Source: Acidobacteriota bacterium (GTDB lineage: Bacteria > Actinomycetota > Acidimicrobiia > Acidimicrobiales > Ilumatobacteraceae). Taken from it: a stretch of DNA of 64,000 nucleotides. The stretch covers positions 1 to 64,000 of the forward strand of contig JAGWWV010000002.1 in NCBI GenBank assembly GCA_018970175.1, in the 5' to 3' direction. Under the pieces are notes generated by a model, which was not told the DNA's origin, did not search any database, and was given only the letters and a program-made list of their open reading frames with translations. Both the position numbers and the translations under genes were made by a program. This document shows, in pieces, positions 31,409-41,850 of the stretch (within the stretch, counting starts at the first letter, position 1; each line of letters opens with the position of its first letter).

Positions 31409-32854
31409 TCAAATTGTCGGACGGCGATGCGCCCACGGGGCGGCATCTTCCAATTGCGATGCGACGCGGATGAGGACGTCTTCGCGCGCATAGGCGGCGA
31501 CGAGTTGCACCCCGATCGGGAGACCGTCGGCGTTCCAGTGCATGGGCAGGCTGATTGCCGGTTGGCCGGTGGTGTTGAACTGTGAGGTGAACGACACCCA
31601 ATCGGCGGAGATGCGTCCCGTGGCGCCGGGGTCGGCCGGATCGTTCCGCGACGTGCCGACCGGAAGCGGCGGGGCAGAGGTGGTGGGTGTGAGGAGGAGG
31701 TCCCACCCGTCTTCCCACCACTGCGCGACGCCGCGCCTGAATGCACCGGCGGCGTTGGTTGCGAGCGCGTAGTCGAGCGCCGACAGGTTGCTCGCGTATT
31801 CGGCCATCGACCAGTTCATCAACTCAATGTCGTCGATCGTGACCTCGCGACCCAAGAGTGAAGCGAGGCCGTCGCGATTGGCGGCCATGTTCGTCGCCCA
31901 CAGTGCGGAGAAGCGCGCCGCCGCGCGCGGGTCGTTCAGTGCCGCGGGAAACGCCGGCTCGACGTGATGGCCGAGTGACTCGAGCAAGCGAGCCGTGTTG
32001 GTCACCGCATCGACGCAGTCGGGATGAATCGCCTCACCCGTGAACTTCGTCGTCGCTAATCCGATGCGGAGTCGACCCGTCGGTGCGCCGAGTTCCTCGG
32101 CGTAGGGCCGGCTTGGCGCGGGTGCGATGACAAGGTCGCCCACGCCCGGGCCGTGCACGGCGTCGAGCATCGATGCGGTGTCGCGAACCGAACGTGACAC
32201 GCACAGTTCGACGCCGAGGTTCGACTCGAGACGGGTCGGGCCGACCGTGATTCGGCCCTGGGAAACCTTGAGGCCGACGAGGCCGCAGCACGAAGCAGGA
32301 ATACGGATCGACCCGCCACCGTCGCTGGCATGCGCGATCGGCACCATGCCGGCGGCAACCGCAGCCGCGGAACCGCCGCTCGATCCACCGCACGTGCGGT
32401 CGGTGTTCCACGGGTTGCGCGAGATTCCCCACGCTTCGGGTTCGGTCACGGGAACGCTGCCCCATTCGGGTGAAGTCGCGCGTCCGAGAAAAACGAGGTG
32501 TTGGGCGGCGAAGCGCTTGACGAGCGTGGTGGAAAACGTCGGCGTGAAGTTCGCGGCCTTCATCGCCTTGTTGCCGTTCGAAATCGGAAAGCCGGCGTAG
32601 AACGTGTGAAGGTCCTTCAACAAGAACGGGACGCCGGCAAAGGCAGTCGCGGGTTTGTCGCGATCGACCGTGGCGGCGAGTTCCCGACCGTGGTCGAACC
32701 ATTGGTAGTTCACCGAATTGAGTGTCGGGTCGATGCGCTCGATCCGCTCGATGGCCGCCTGTGTCAACTCGCGTGCCGACACCTTGCCCTCACGCACGAG
32801 TTGGGCCTGGGCCGTGGCGTCGAGCCAGCGTGTGTCGTCTGCGATTTGTGTCAT
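31409..32854 (-). CDS. Amidase (amidase signature family)
   Basis: A 481-residue amidase-signature enzyme. The Ser-cisSer-Lys triad is visible: Lys in GVPFLLKDLHTF, the Gly/Ser-rich TCGGSSGGSAAAVAAGM, and ASDGGGSIRIPASCCGLVGLK with the nucleophile Ser. It hydrolyses carbon-nitrogen amide bonds; the substrate is open. ATG 32854 is preferred because GAGG sits 8 bases before it. The longer ATG 32875 falls inside a small palindrome that may be its operator. The 3' end abuts the SDR gene by one base. Confidence 0.93.
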   Translation of the reverse strand: MTQIADDTRWLDATAQAQLVREGKVSARELTQAAIERIERIDPTLNSVNYQWFDHGRELAATVDRDKPATAFAGVPFLLKDLHTFYAGFPISNGNKAMKAANFTPTFSTTLVKRFAAQHLVFLGRATSPEWGSVPVTEPEAWGISRNPWNTDRTCGGSSGGSAAAVAAGMVPIAHASDGGGSIRIPASCCGLVGLKVSQGRITVGPTRLESNLGVELCVSRSVRDTASMLDAVHGPGVGDLVIAPAPSRPYAEELGAPTGRLRIGLATTKFTGEAIHPDCVDAVTNTARLLESLGHHVEPAFPAALNDPRAAARFSALWATNMAANRDGLASLLGREVTIDDIELMNWSMAEYASNLSALDYALATNAAGAFRRGVAQWWEDGWDLLLTPTTSAPPLPVGTSRNDPADPGATGRISADWVSFTSQFNTTGQPAISLPMHWNADGLPIGVQLVAAYAREDVLIRVASQLEDAAPWAHRRPTI

Positions 32855-32869
32855 GTGCACCCTCTTTTC

Positions 32870-32882
32870 AGACATTTAGTCT
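32870..32882. promoter_or_regulatory. Small palindrome upstream of the amidase
   Basis: AGAC-ATTTA-GTCT is a perfect 4-5-4 inverted repeat, 16 bases upstream of the amidase ATG and 33 before the divergent MFS start. Its size and place fit a repressor operator of TetR or GntR type, but it is short enough to be chance. Confidence 0.25.
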
Positions 32883-32915
32883 ATCAGTGGTTGTAGTGGG
32901 CTAGCGTCTCGGGAA

Positions 32916-34202
32916 GTGTCCGCCGATCCGAGCCAACTGAGCACGCCCGAGCCCCCTGCTCAGTTGACCTCACGGGAGGTCCTGCGCTCGCCCGACGTCC
33001 GGGCGATGCTCGTGTACGGAACCTGTCTGTACACGGGTCTGATGCTGCAGGCTGCGGTCCTCGGCAAACAGGTCTACGACATCACCGGTCGCGAAATCGA
33101 CATTGGCTGGATGGGCCTCGTCGAGTTCCTCCCCGCGGCGGTGTTGGTTCTCGTCACGGGTGTCGTGGCCGACCGTTTCTACCGACGCAACGTCGTACTG
33201 GTGGCCGTCGCCGGAGAGTTGATCAGCGCGGTCGCCCTCATGTTCTACGCCCGCACCAACCCGACGGCGGTCGCGCCGATTTTCATGATCACCTTGCTGT
33301 ACGGAATCGCGCGCGCGTTCGTCGCACCGGCTGCGCGGTCGATCTGGCCGTCGATCGCCCCGCCAGGCGGCCTTCCCGCCGTCGTTGCGCTGTCGTCTGC
33401 GACGTGGACGGGTGCCGCCATCGCGGGTCCGGCAATGTCGGGCCTGCTGTACAGCATCGACCCGTGGGTCGCGTATTTCGCCGCATCGGTGCTGATTGCG
33501 ATGGGTATGGCCGCGATGCTTCGCGTGAACGTGCCGAAAAGCATCGTGACGACCACGGAACGGCCGACATTCCGGCATGCGATCGAGGGTCTCGTCTTCA
33601 TTCGTCGCACACCGATTCTCCTCGCGGCAATCTCACTCGACCTTTTCGCGGTGCTTTTCGGTGGCGCCATCGCGTTGTTGCCGGTGATCGCAGAAGAGCG
33701 ACTCGGTGTCGGTGACGTCGCCTACGGATGGTTGCGTGCCGCGGTCGGAATCGGTGCGGCGGCAATGGCTCTCTTCCTTGCGTGGCGGCCGGTACGACGA
33801 CGCGTCGGTCACAAACTGTTCGTCGTCGTCGCCACATTCGGTGTGATGACGGTCGTCCTCGGGCTCACCCACAACTACGTCGTTGCGTTCATCGCGATCA
33901 TCGTCATGAGCGCCGCCGACATGGTGAGCGTCTTCATTCGCAGCTCGATCGTTCCGTTGGTCACTCCCGACGAGAAGCGCGGTCGGGTGTTGGCCGTGGA
34001 AAACGTGTTCATCGGTGCGTCGAACGAACTCGGTGCATTCGAGTCGGGTGTCGCGTCACAAGCAGTCGGCACGGCCGGCGCGGTGGTTGGTGGCGGCATT
34101 GCGACGGTGGGTATTGCGGGCTTGTGGTGGGTGCTCTTCCCGACCCTGCGACGTGTCGATCGGTTCTCCGACCTCGAGGAGCGCGCCGAGAATTCGGCCT
34201 GA
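32916..34202 (+). CDS. MFS transporter (MFS_3/EntS-like group)
   Basis: A 428-residue membrane protein with about 12 hydrophobic helices. The N-terminus is hydrophilic and Pro/Ser-rich, then LVYGTCLYTGLMLQAAVLGKQVYDITG opens the first helices, and VVADRFYRRNVV is motif A. The group includes siderophore and drug exporters. GTG start at 32916. It is divergent from the amidase gene with 61 bases between starts and shares the palindrome region with it. Confidence 0.9.
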   Translation: MSADPSQLSTPEPPAQLTSREVLRSPDVRAMLVYGTCLYTGLMLQAAVLGKQVYDITGREIDIGWMGLVEFLPAAVLVLVTGVVADRFYRRNVVLVAVAGELISAVALMFYARTNPTAVAPIFMITLLYGIARAFVAPAARSIWPSIAPPGGLPAVVALSSATWTGAAIAGPAMSGLLYSIDPWVAYFAASVLIAMGMAAMLRVNVPKSIVTTTERPTFRHAIEGLVFIRRTPILLAAISLDLFAVLFGGAIALLPVIAEERLGVGDVAYGWLRAAVGIGAAAMALFLAWRPVRRRVGHKLFVVVATFGVMTVVLGLTHNYVVAFIAIIVMSAADMVSVFIRSSIVPLVTPDEKRGRVLAVENVFIGASNELGAFESGVASQAVGTAGAVVGGGIATVGIAGLWWVLFPTLRRVDRFSDLEERAENSA

Positions 34203-34221
34203 TGCCGCGTAAAATGGCGGG

Positions 34222-34653
34222 GTGCCGGTACTCCCCACCGAAAAATTGCGCGAGAAAAAGCGGTTGGTCCGCGAGTTCCGCGCCTTCGTCGACCGTGGCA
34301 ACGTGGTCGAACTGGGTGTCGCGTTCGTCATGGGTGCCACCTTCAAAACGGTCATCGACTCCTTCGCCGGCGACGGCGGCGAGAACCCCGGCATCCTCGG
34401 CGGGCTGATCGGCGCGATCTTCGGGGGCAAGACACCCAATTTCAACGACAAAGGTGTCACCTTGAACGGCAGCTTCCTGCCGCTCGGGTCGCTTCTCACC
34501 GCCGCATTCAATTTTCTCCTCGTGTCGCTTGCGATGTTCCTCGTCATTCGTCTCTACAACCGTTTTCGTTCGGGTGAAGCGAACGCGAAGCCCGCACCGA
34601 CCACCAACGAGATCCTCACCGAGATTCGCGACGAATTGCGTCGGCGGCCATGA
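34222..34653 (+). CDS. mscL: Large-conductance mechanosensitive channel MscL
   Basis: A 143-residue channel subunit, normal length. The N-terminal amphipathic segment is followed by RAFVDRGNVVELGVAFVMGATFKTVIDSF (TM1, with the conserved DRGNVV-type pore lining). The second helix is SLLTAAFNFLLVSLAMFLVI, and the cytoplasmic helix TTNEILTEIRDEL ends the protein. It opens on osmotic downshock. GTG start. It overlaps the SGNH gene by four bases (ATGA). Confidence 0.95.
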   Translation: MPVLPTEKLREKKRLVREFRAFVDRGNVVELGVAFVMGATFKTVIDSFAGDGGENPGILGGLIGAIFGGKTPNFNDKGVTLNGSFLPLGSLLTAAFNFLLVSLAMFLVIRLYNRFRSGEANAKPAPTTNEILTEIRDELRRRP

Positions 34654-35630
34654 CCAAGCGCCCCGTCATGCTCGCCGCCACGGTGGCCCTTGCGTCCGTT
34701 GCGCTCGTCCTGCCCTCGTGCGGGGGCGGATCGGGCAACACCAGCGGCACCCTCGACGGCGTTGGTCGCATCCCGGGCAACGACTTCGTCGGCGTGGCAA
34801 CGCTGCCTCCCGACATCGCTTCCGACGTCTCGATTCCCGAAATCGACGGTGCCGTCCTCGGCGCAGTCGCAAAGGGCAACCGGTTGCTCATGATCGGGGA
34901 CTCGATTCTCTCGTCGATCGCCAAGCGATACGGCAACGAGGCCTGTGGCCTGCTGGTGCCACAGGGATGGAACGTCGCACTCGAAGCCGAAGCGGGTCAA
35001 TTCGTCGAGTTCGGCCTCGACGTGCTCGAGAAGCGTTGGAACGAAGGTTGGGACGCGGTTCTCATCGAACTCGGCACCAACTACGCGGGAAGCAAGGACC
35101 GTTACCGCGAAACAATGGCGAAGATCCTCGATCGCATCGGTGACACGCCCGTGGTTCTGGTGAACACGACGGTGTTTCGTGCACCGCAGAAAGAGGTCAA
35201 CGCCGTCGTCGACGAACTCGTCGAGCGGTATCCCTACGCGACCCTTCTCGACTGGACGGCGATTTCGAAGTCACCGGGAGTGTTGAGCGGTGACCGAATC
35301 CACCCCACACCGAAGGGTCGTGTGGTTCTTGCCACCGCGATCGCACGTGCCGCCGGTGTGGCCCCGTCGTCACCCGGTGACTGCATGAAGGTCTACTTCC
35401 AGGACGACAGTCGGGTGCTTCCCGACGTGATGCCGGGCAAGGACGACACGACCGTTCCGCCGACCAGCGAAAAGGTCGACACAACAGTCGCAGCGGCCGA
35501 ATCAACGACGATTCCGGCGACGACGGTCGCCGTGCAGACAACGCTCGCGCCGGCAACCACGGTCGCCGCACCGCCACCAACCGCCTCACCGACAACCGCG
35601 GCGGTAGCGCCCAGTTCGTCGGCCGGCTGA
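34650..35630 (+). CDS. SGNH/GDSL-fold lipoprotein with Thr/Pro-rich C-terminal tail
   Basis: A 326-residue lipoprotein; the lipobox is LPSC at about residue 24. The SGNH core has LLMIGDSILSSIAKRYG (block I Ser), VLIELGTNYAG (block III Asn), and SGDRIHPTPKGRVVL (Asp/His). The last 70 residues are low-complexity Thr, Ala, Val and Pro, likely a flexible extracellular tail or glycosylation region. It is co-translated with mscL (ATGA) and with the ABC-F gene (TGATG). Confidence 0.87.
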   Translation: MTKRPVMLAATVALASVALVLPSCGGGSGNTSGTLDGVGRIPGNDFVGVATLPPDIASDVSIPEIDGAVLGAVAKGNRLLMIGDSILSSIAKRYGNEACGLLVPQGWNVALEAEAGQFVEFGLDVLEKRWNEGWDAVLIELGTNYAGSKDRYRETMAKILDRIGDTPVVLVNTTVFRAPQKEVNAVVDELVERYPYATLLDWTAISKSPGVLSGDRIHPTPKGRVVLATAIARAAGVAPSSPGDCMKVYFQDDSRVLPDVMPGKDDTTVPPTSEKVDTTVAAAESTTIPATTVAVQTTLAPATTVAAPPPTASPTTAAVAPSSSAG

Positions 35631-37246
35631 TGCTTCAGGTCAACGCGCTCACCGTCGAGGTGGGTGGCAAGACGATCGTCGAGGGTGCCTCGTTCACGAT
35701 CATGTCGCGCGACAAGGTCGGCCTCGTCGGTCGCAACGGTGCCGGCAAGACGACGTTTTTCAAGACACTCGGTGGCGACCTCGAGCCCGCAGGCGGTTCG
35801 GTCGTTTGCAAGGGTGGCTTCGGCTATCTCTCCCAAGATCCGCGCCAGGCGGGTGAATTCGACGGACGGCTCGCGATCACGCACATTCTCGCGGGACGCA
35901 ACATCGACGAACAGTTGACCCGAATCGAGAAGCTGCGTATCGCGATGGAGGAAAACGCGAACGAAGCCAACATCAACAGGTACACCAAGGCCCAGGACTT
36001 GTTCTCCTCGCAGGGCGGATACGCCGCAGAGAGCGAAGCACGATCCATCGCGGCGGGTCTCGGCCTGCGCGCAGACCGGCTCGATCTGCAGCTCGGCGTA
36101 CTGTCGGGTGGCGAACGTCGCCGTGTCGAGTTGGCGAAGATCCTCTTTGCGGGCAGCGACGTTCTGTTGCTCGACGAACCGACCAACCACCTCGACATCG
36201 ACGCCAAGACGTGGCTCCTCAACTTCCTTCGACAGTACCGCGGCGCGTTGTTGGTGATCAGCCACGACCTCGAACTGCTCGACGAGGCGATCACGCGCGT
36301 GCTGCACCTCGACCGCCCGGGTGAAGACGACCTCGGCAACCTCGTCGAGTACAAGGGCACGTACTCGCAGTACAAGTCGGCGCGGGCCGAGGACGAAAAA
36401 CGTCTCGCCCGCAAAGCCACGCTCGAGGCGAAGGAAGTCGATCGGCTCCAGACACTCGTCGACCGCTTTGGCGCAAAGGCGACCAAGGCATCGATGGCGC
36501 ACAGCATCGAAAAGCGCATCGACCGCATGGAGGCGAACCGCACGAAGGCCGTCACCAAGGACCGTGTGCTCAAGGTCAAGTTCCCCGACCCGCCGGCAGC
36601 GGGCGAAACGGTGATTCGTGTCGACCATCTGTCCAAGGCCTATGGCGGACCTCCCATCTTTGAGGACGTCTCGTTCGATCTCGGCAGGGGAGAGCGTCTG
36701 CTCGTGCTCGGCCTGAACGGTGCAGGAAAAACCAGCATGCTGCGCATCCTCGCCGGTGAAACCCAAGCCAGCATCGGTGACTTCGCCTTCGGCCACAACG
36801 TGCAGATGGGCTACTACGCACAGGAACACGACAACCTCGACCCCTACGCCAGCCTCATCGACCACATGCGCAAGGAAGCACCCGCTCATCTCAACCTCAC
36901 CGAGACGCAGTTGCGCGGTTACCTCGGGATGTTCGGCCTGTCGTCGAACAAGGTCTTCCAAGAGTCGGGAACGCTCTCGGGTGGGGAAAAGACCAAGCTC
37001 GCACTTGCGATGTTGATGGTCGGTCGCAACAACCTGTTGCTTCTCGACGAACCAACCAACAACCTCGATCCCGCAAGCCGCGAGGCAATCGCCGATGCGC
37101 TCAGCACCTGGAAGGGCGCGATCATCTTCGTCAGCCACGACACCGAGTTCGTCGAACGACTCGAGCCCACCAAGGTGTTGTTGCTCCCCGACGGCGAAGT
37201 CGACTACTTCAACCAGTCCTGGCTCGACCTCGTCAGCTTGTCCTGA
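35630..37246 (+). CDS. ABC-F family ATPase (duplicated ATP-binding cassettes)
   Basis: A 538-residue soluble protein with two ABC cassettes: Walker A GRNGAGKTT / signature LSGGERRRVEL / Walker B LLLDEPTNHLD, then GLNGAGKTS / LSGGEKTKLAL / LLLDEPTNNLD. Between them lies a charged, helical linker of about 80 residues (the P-site tRNA interaction motif region) containing KRIDRMEANRTKAVTKD. ABC-F proteins act on the ribosome, as translation factors or in antibiotic resistance. Which role applies here cannot be read. Confidence 0.94.
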   Translation: MLQVNALTVEVGGKTIVEGASFTIMSRDKVGLVGRNGAGKTTFFKTLGGDLEPAGGSVVCKGGFGYLSQDPRQAGEFDGRLAITHILAGRNIDEQLTRIEKLRIAMEENANEANINRYTKAQDLFSSQGGYAAESEARSIAAGLGLRADRLDLQLGVLSGGERRRVELAKILFAGSDVLLLDEPTNHLDIDAKTWLLNFLRQYRGALLVISHDLELLDEAITRVLHLDRPGEDDLGNLVEYKGTYSQYKSARAEDEKRLARKATLEAKEVDRLQTLVDRFGAKATKASMAHSIEKRIDRMEANRTKAVTKDRVLKVKFPDPPAAGETVIRVDHLSKAYGGPPIFEDVSFDLGRGERLLVLGLNGAGKTSMLRILAGETQASIGDFAFGHNVQMGYYAQEHDNLDPYASLIDHMRKEAPAHLNLTETQLRGYLGMFGLSSNKVFQESGTLSGGEKTKLALAMLMVGRNNLLLLDEPTNNLDPASREAIADALSTWKGAIIFVSHDTEFVERLEPTKVLLLPDGEVDYFNQSWLDLVSLS

Positions 37247-37249
37247 GGC

Positions 37250-38350
37250 TCAGCCCACGTCGATCAGGGCCAGAAGATCGGGTGCCACGAACAATCGTGC
37301 GGGGCGACCCTTTCCGTTGGGCCGTGAATACTCGCGAAGAATGTCCGCGGCAGCGAGGGCCTCGAGTGCGGTCAATGCGGCTCGGGGCGACACGCCAAGT
37401 TCGCTGACAACGGTGTGCGCATCAATGACCAAGTGACGGGGGAGAAGCGCGAGCACCGACCAGGCACACGAATCGCGACGCGCCAACAACCGAACCCGCC
37501 AGCGTGCGCGCAGCTCATCGACCGACTGAACAAGGGCAAGTTGTCGCTGCGAGGCGCGCTGAACCACGGACGAGAACCACGACACCCACGAATCAAGGTC
37601 GCCCATTCGGTAGAGCGTCAGTCCCGACAGATAGCCACCCGCATCACCCATGATGATGCTGCTGATGCTCGGCGGTGACACGAGCCGAAGCCGACGAGCG
37701 AGCACCCAATCGATGAGCAGTCGGCCAACCCGGCCGTTGCCATCGGCAAACGGGTGAATCAACTCGAACTGGGCGTGGACGACTGCCGCCTGAAGAATCG
37801 GCTCGACGTCGGTGCGGTTGGCGAATTCAACGAGGTCGTCGATCAGGCTCGGAACGGTTTCGGGTGGCGGCGTCACCAGTGCCGCGTCGATGGGGCTGGC
37901 GCCTCCGATCCACCCTTGCTCGGTGCGAAGTCGACCGTGGTGCTCGCGTGCCAGTGGTGTCGACTTCATCACCAATGCGTGCCATTTGCACAACAAGGCG
38001 ACCGACAAGTTGGTATCGGACATGTCGCGAACCAGTCGCACGGCGTCGACTGCGTCGTTCAGCGACAGACCGATACGGGACGTGCCGGGCAACAGGCTTT
38101 CGATGATCGGAGCGCTGATGCCCTCGATGTACGACGATGCCAAGGCTTCGCCACGGGCGATGAGAACCGACAAGTTTGCGAAGTCGGTCGGCACCATCTC
38201 GGCGGCAATCGACAAACGCGACGACGCCGCGCCGCACGCCGTGCCGACGGGGGCCCGCAGGTCGAGGCTTTGCGCCGCAATCGGATGGGGCACCGACGCT
38301 TCCACCCGTCGTCCGCGCCATGTCACGGGTCGAACGTCGGCAGGCTTCAT
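37250..38350 (-). CDS. Fic family protein (AMP-transferase), class II, with C-terminal winged helix
   Basis: A 366-residue protein. The Fic core motif is HPFADGNGRVGR (His199). The auto-inhibitory (S/T)xxxE(G/N) helix is N-terminal, in SSYIEG (Ser72, Glu76, Gly77), which marks class II Fic proteins. Residues about 310-366 form a winged-helix-like domain (DAHTVVSELGVSPRAALTALEAL). Fic enzymes transfer AMP from ATP to protein hydroxyl groups. No separate antitoxin gene is adjacent, consistent with intramolecular inhibition. Confidence 0.92.
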   Translation of the reverse strand: MKPADVRPVTWRGRRVEASVPHPIAAQSLDLRAPVGTACGAASSRLSIAAEMVPTDFANLSVLIARGEALASSYIEGISAPIIESLLPGTSRIGLSLNDAVDAVRLVRDMSDTNLSVALLCKWHALVMKSTPLAREHHGRLRTEQGWIGGASPIDAALVTPPPETVPSLIDDLVEFANRTDVEPILQAAVVHAQFELIHPFADGNGRVGRLLIDWVLARRLRLVSPPSISSIIMGDAGGYLSGLTLYRMGDLDSWVSWFSSVVQRASQRQLALVQSVDELRARWRVRLLARRDSCAWSVLALLPRHLVIDAHTVVSELGVSPRAALTALEALAAADILREYSRPNGKGRPARLFVAPDLLALIDVG

Positions 38351-38405
38351 TTGATGAATGATAATCTCTCAACCTTCAGAAAATAATCCCTGATAGTTTC
38401 GCCCC

Positions 38406-39314
38406 ATGAAAATTGGGCTCTTCGGGGGTGCCGCCCAGTCCGGCACGGTTGATCAGGTCGTGGCCGAGGCAAAGCAGGCCGAGCGTGACGGTTTTTCCAG
38501 TTACTGGATGCCGCAGATTTTTGCCCACGACGCGCTGACGCTTCTCGCTCTGATCGGCCGTGAAGTTCCGCGTATCGAACTCGGCACGGCGGTAGTGCCC
38601 ACGTACCCGCGCCATCCGATGATGCTCGCCCAGCAGTGTCTCACCGTGAACGCGGCAACGGGCGGGCGTTTGTGCCTGGGCATCGGTCTCAGCCATCAGA
38701 TCGTGATCGAGAACATGATGGGCATGTCGTTCGAGAAGCCCGTGCGCCACATGCGCGAGTACCTCACCGTGCTGCAGTCGTTGAACAAGACGAACAACGT
38801 GTCGTTCTCGGGCGAGGTGTATTCGACCCACGCCGGAGTTTCGGTTGCGGGTTCGCAGCCCTTCGGCGTTGTTGTCGCGGCGCTCGGCGAGCAGATGCTG
38901 CGCGTCACCGCAGCGTTGGCCGACGGAACGTTGACGTGGTGCACCGGTCCGGCGACGCTGGCCAGTCACACGGTTCCCGTGTTGAACAAGGTCGCAGATG
39001 AACTGGGCAAGCCGAAGCCGCGCGTGATCGCCGCGTTGCCGGTGTGCGTCACGACCAAGGTCGACGAGGCGCGTGAGCGCGCGTCGCAGGTGTTCGCCAT
39101 CTACGGGCAATTGCCCAGCTACCGCGCCATGCTCGACAAGGAAGGTGCCGCGGGCCCCGCCGACATCGCCATCGTGGGCACGGCGGCCGAGGTGACCGAG
39201 CGCATTGCCGCACTCGCCGAAGTCGGTGTCACCGACTTCGCGGCGGTCGAATTCGGAGGGAATGCCGACGATTCGGCCGACACCCGTGCGGCGCTGAAGA
39301 CGCTGTTGTCGTGA
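38406..39314 (+). CDS. LLM-class F420-dependent oxidoreductase
   Basis: A 302-residue luciferase-like protein. The opening MKIGLFGGAAQSGTVDQVV and the block IELGTAVVPTYPRHPMMLAQQCLTVNAATGGRL are typical of an actinobacterial F420-dependent LLM subgroup. Later landmarks are LGIGLSHQ and PFGVVVAALGEQMLRVTAALADG. It is separated from the Fic gene by 55 AT-rich bases that probably hold both promoters. Its stop overlaps the enoyl-CoA hydratase GTG (GTGA), so the two are an operon. Confidence 0.92.
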   Translation: MKIGLFGGAAQSGTVDQVVAEAKQAERDGFSSYWMPQIFAHDALTLLALIGREVPRIELGTAVVPTYPRHPMMLAQQCLTVNAATGGRLCLGIGLSHQIVIENMMGMSFEKPVRHMREYLTVLQSLNKTNNVSFSGEVYSTHAGVSVAGSQPFGVVVAALGEQMLRVTAALADGTLTWCTGPATLASHTVPVLNKVADELGKPKPRVIAALPVCVTTKVDEARERASQVFAIYGQLPSYRAMLDKEGAAGPADIAIVGTAAEVTERIAALAEVGVTDFAAVEFGGNADDSADTRAALKTLLS

Positions 39315-40132
39315 ACTACGAGGGTTACTCAGTCATCCGTGTGACCGTCGACGAAGGAGTCGCACGCGTGGTGGTCGACAACCCGCCCATCAACCTCTTC
39401 GACGTCACTCTGTATGCCGACATGGTGCGGGTGTCGCACGAACTTGCGTCCGATGTCGAGGTTCGGTGCGTAGTTCTGTCATCGGCGGTGTCGGGTTTCT
39501 TCATTCCGCATTTCGACGTCTCGGTGATTCTGCAGATGCCGCACGACATGCCGGTTCCGAAGCGATACCACGACTTCAACGTCATGTGCGAGAACTTCCG
39601 CATGATGCCGAAGGCCACGATTGCCGTCATCGAGGGCCGCAGCGGCGGCGGTGGCAACGAGCTCGCTCTCGCCTGCGACATGCGCTTTGCGCTCCGCGGC
39701 GGGGCGGTGTTCAACCAGCCCGAAGTCGCGCTCGGCATCGTTCCCGGCTCGGGTGGAACCGTGCGCCTGCCACGTCTCATCGGTCGCAATCGCGCGATGG
39801 AAGTCATTCTCGGTTCCGACGACATCGACGCCGACACGGCTGCCGAATGGGGAATGGTGAACCGCTCGCTCGACGCTGATCGGCTGTGGCCCTTCGTCGA
39901 TCGCTTGGCTGCGCGAATCGCCAAGTTTCCGCCCGACGCAGTGGCCGCGGCGAAGGCGGCGGTGTTGCGCGCCGACGGAAACCTTGAACCCGATCTCCTC
40001 ACCGAGTCGGGCGAGTTCAACCGTCTCCTCGGTCGACCCCGTGCACAAACGGCGATGCGCAACTTCATGGCGAACGGTGGTCAAACCGTCGCGGGAGAAA
40101 CGCGCCTCGGCGATCTCGCCGCCGAGATCTGA
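39311..40132 (+). CDS. Enoyl-CoA hydratase/isomerase family protein
   Basis: A 273-residue crotonase-fold protein. The oxyanion-hole segments are IAVIEGRSGGGGNELALACDMRFA and EVALGIVPGSGGTVRLPRLIGR, with a Glu at the position usual for hydratases. The enoyl-CoA substrate, or another crotonase reaction, cannot be fixed. GTG start overlapping the LLM stop. Converges on fumarase with a 7-base gap. Confidence 0.9.
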   Translation: MNYEGYSVIRVTVDEGVARVVVDNPPINLFDVTLYADMVRVSHELASDVEVRCVVLSSAVSGFFIPHFDVSVILQMPHDMPVPKRYHDFNVMCENFRMMPKATIAVIEGRSGGGGNELALACDMRFALRGGAVFNQPEVALGIVPGSGGTVRLPRLIGRNRAMEVILGSDDIDADTAAEWGMVNRSLDADRLWPFVDRLAARIAKFPPDAVAAAKAAVLRADGNLEPDLLTESGEFNRLLGRPRAQTAMRNFMANGGQTVAGETRLGDLAAEI

Positions 40133-40139
40133 TTGGTCG

Positions 40140-41792
<1,653 letters not shown>

Positions 41793-41850
41793 GTCCCCAC
41801 GGTAGGGGTTGGCTCGCGGCCGATGCACGTTCGCGCGAGCCGACGGGCAC

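Noticed and set aside
35393..37138. Long - strand frame opposite the ABC-F gene
   Set aside because: The ABC-F signatures on the + strand are unambiguous. The antisense product has no known motif.
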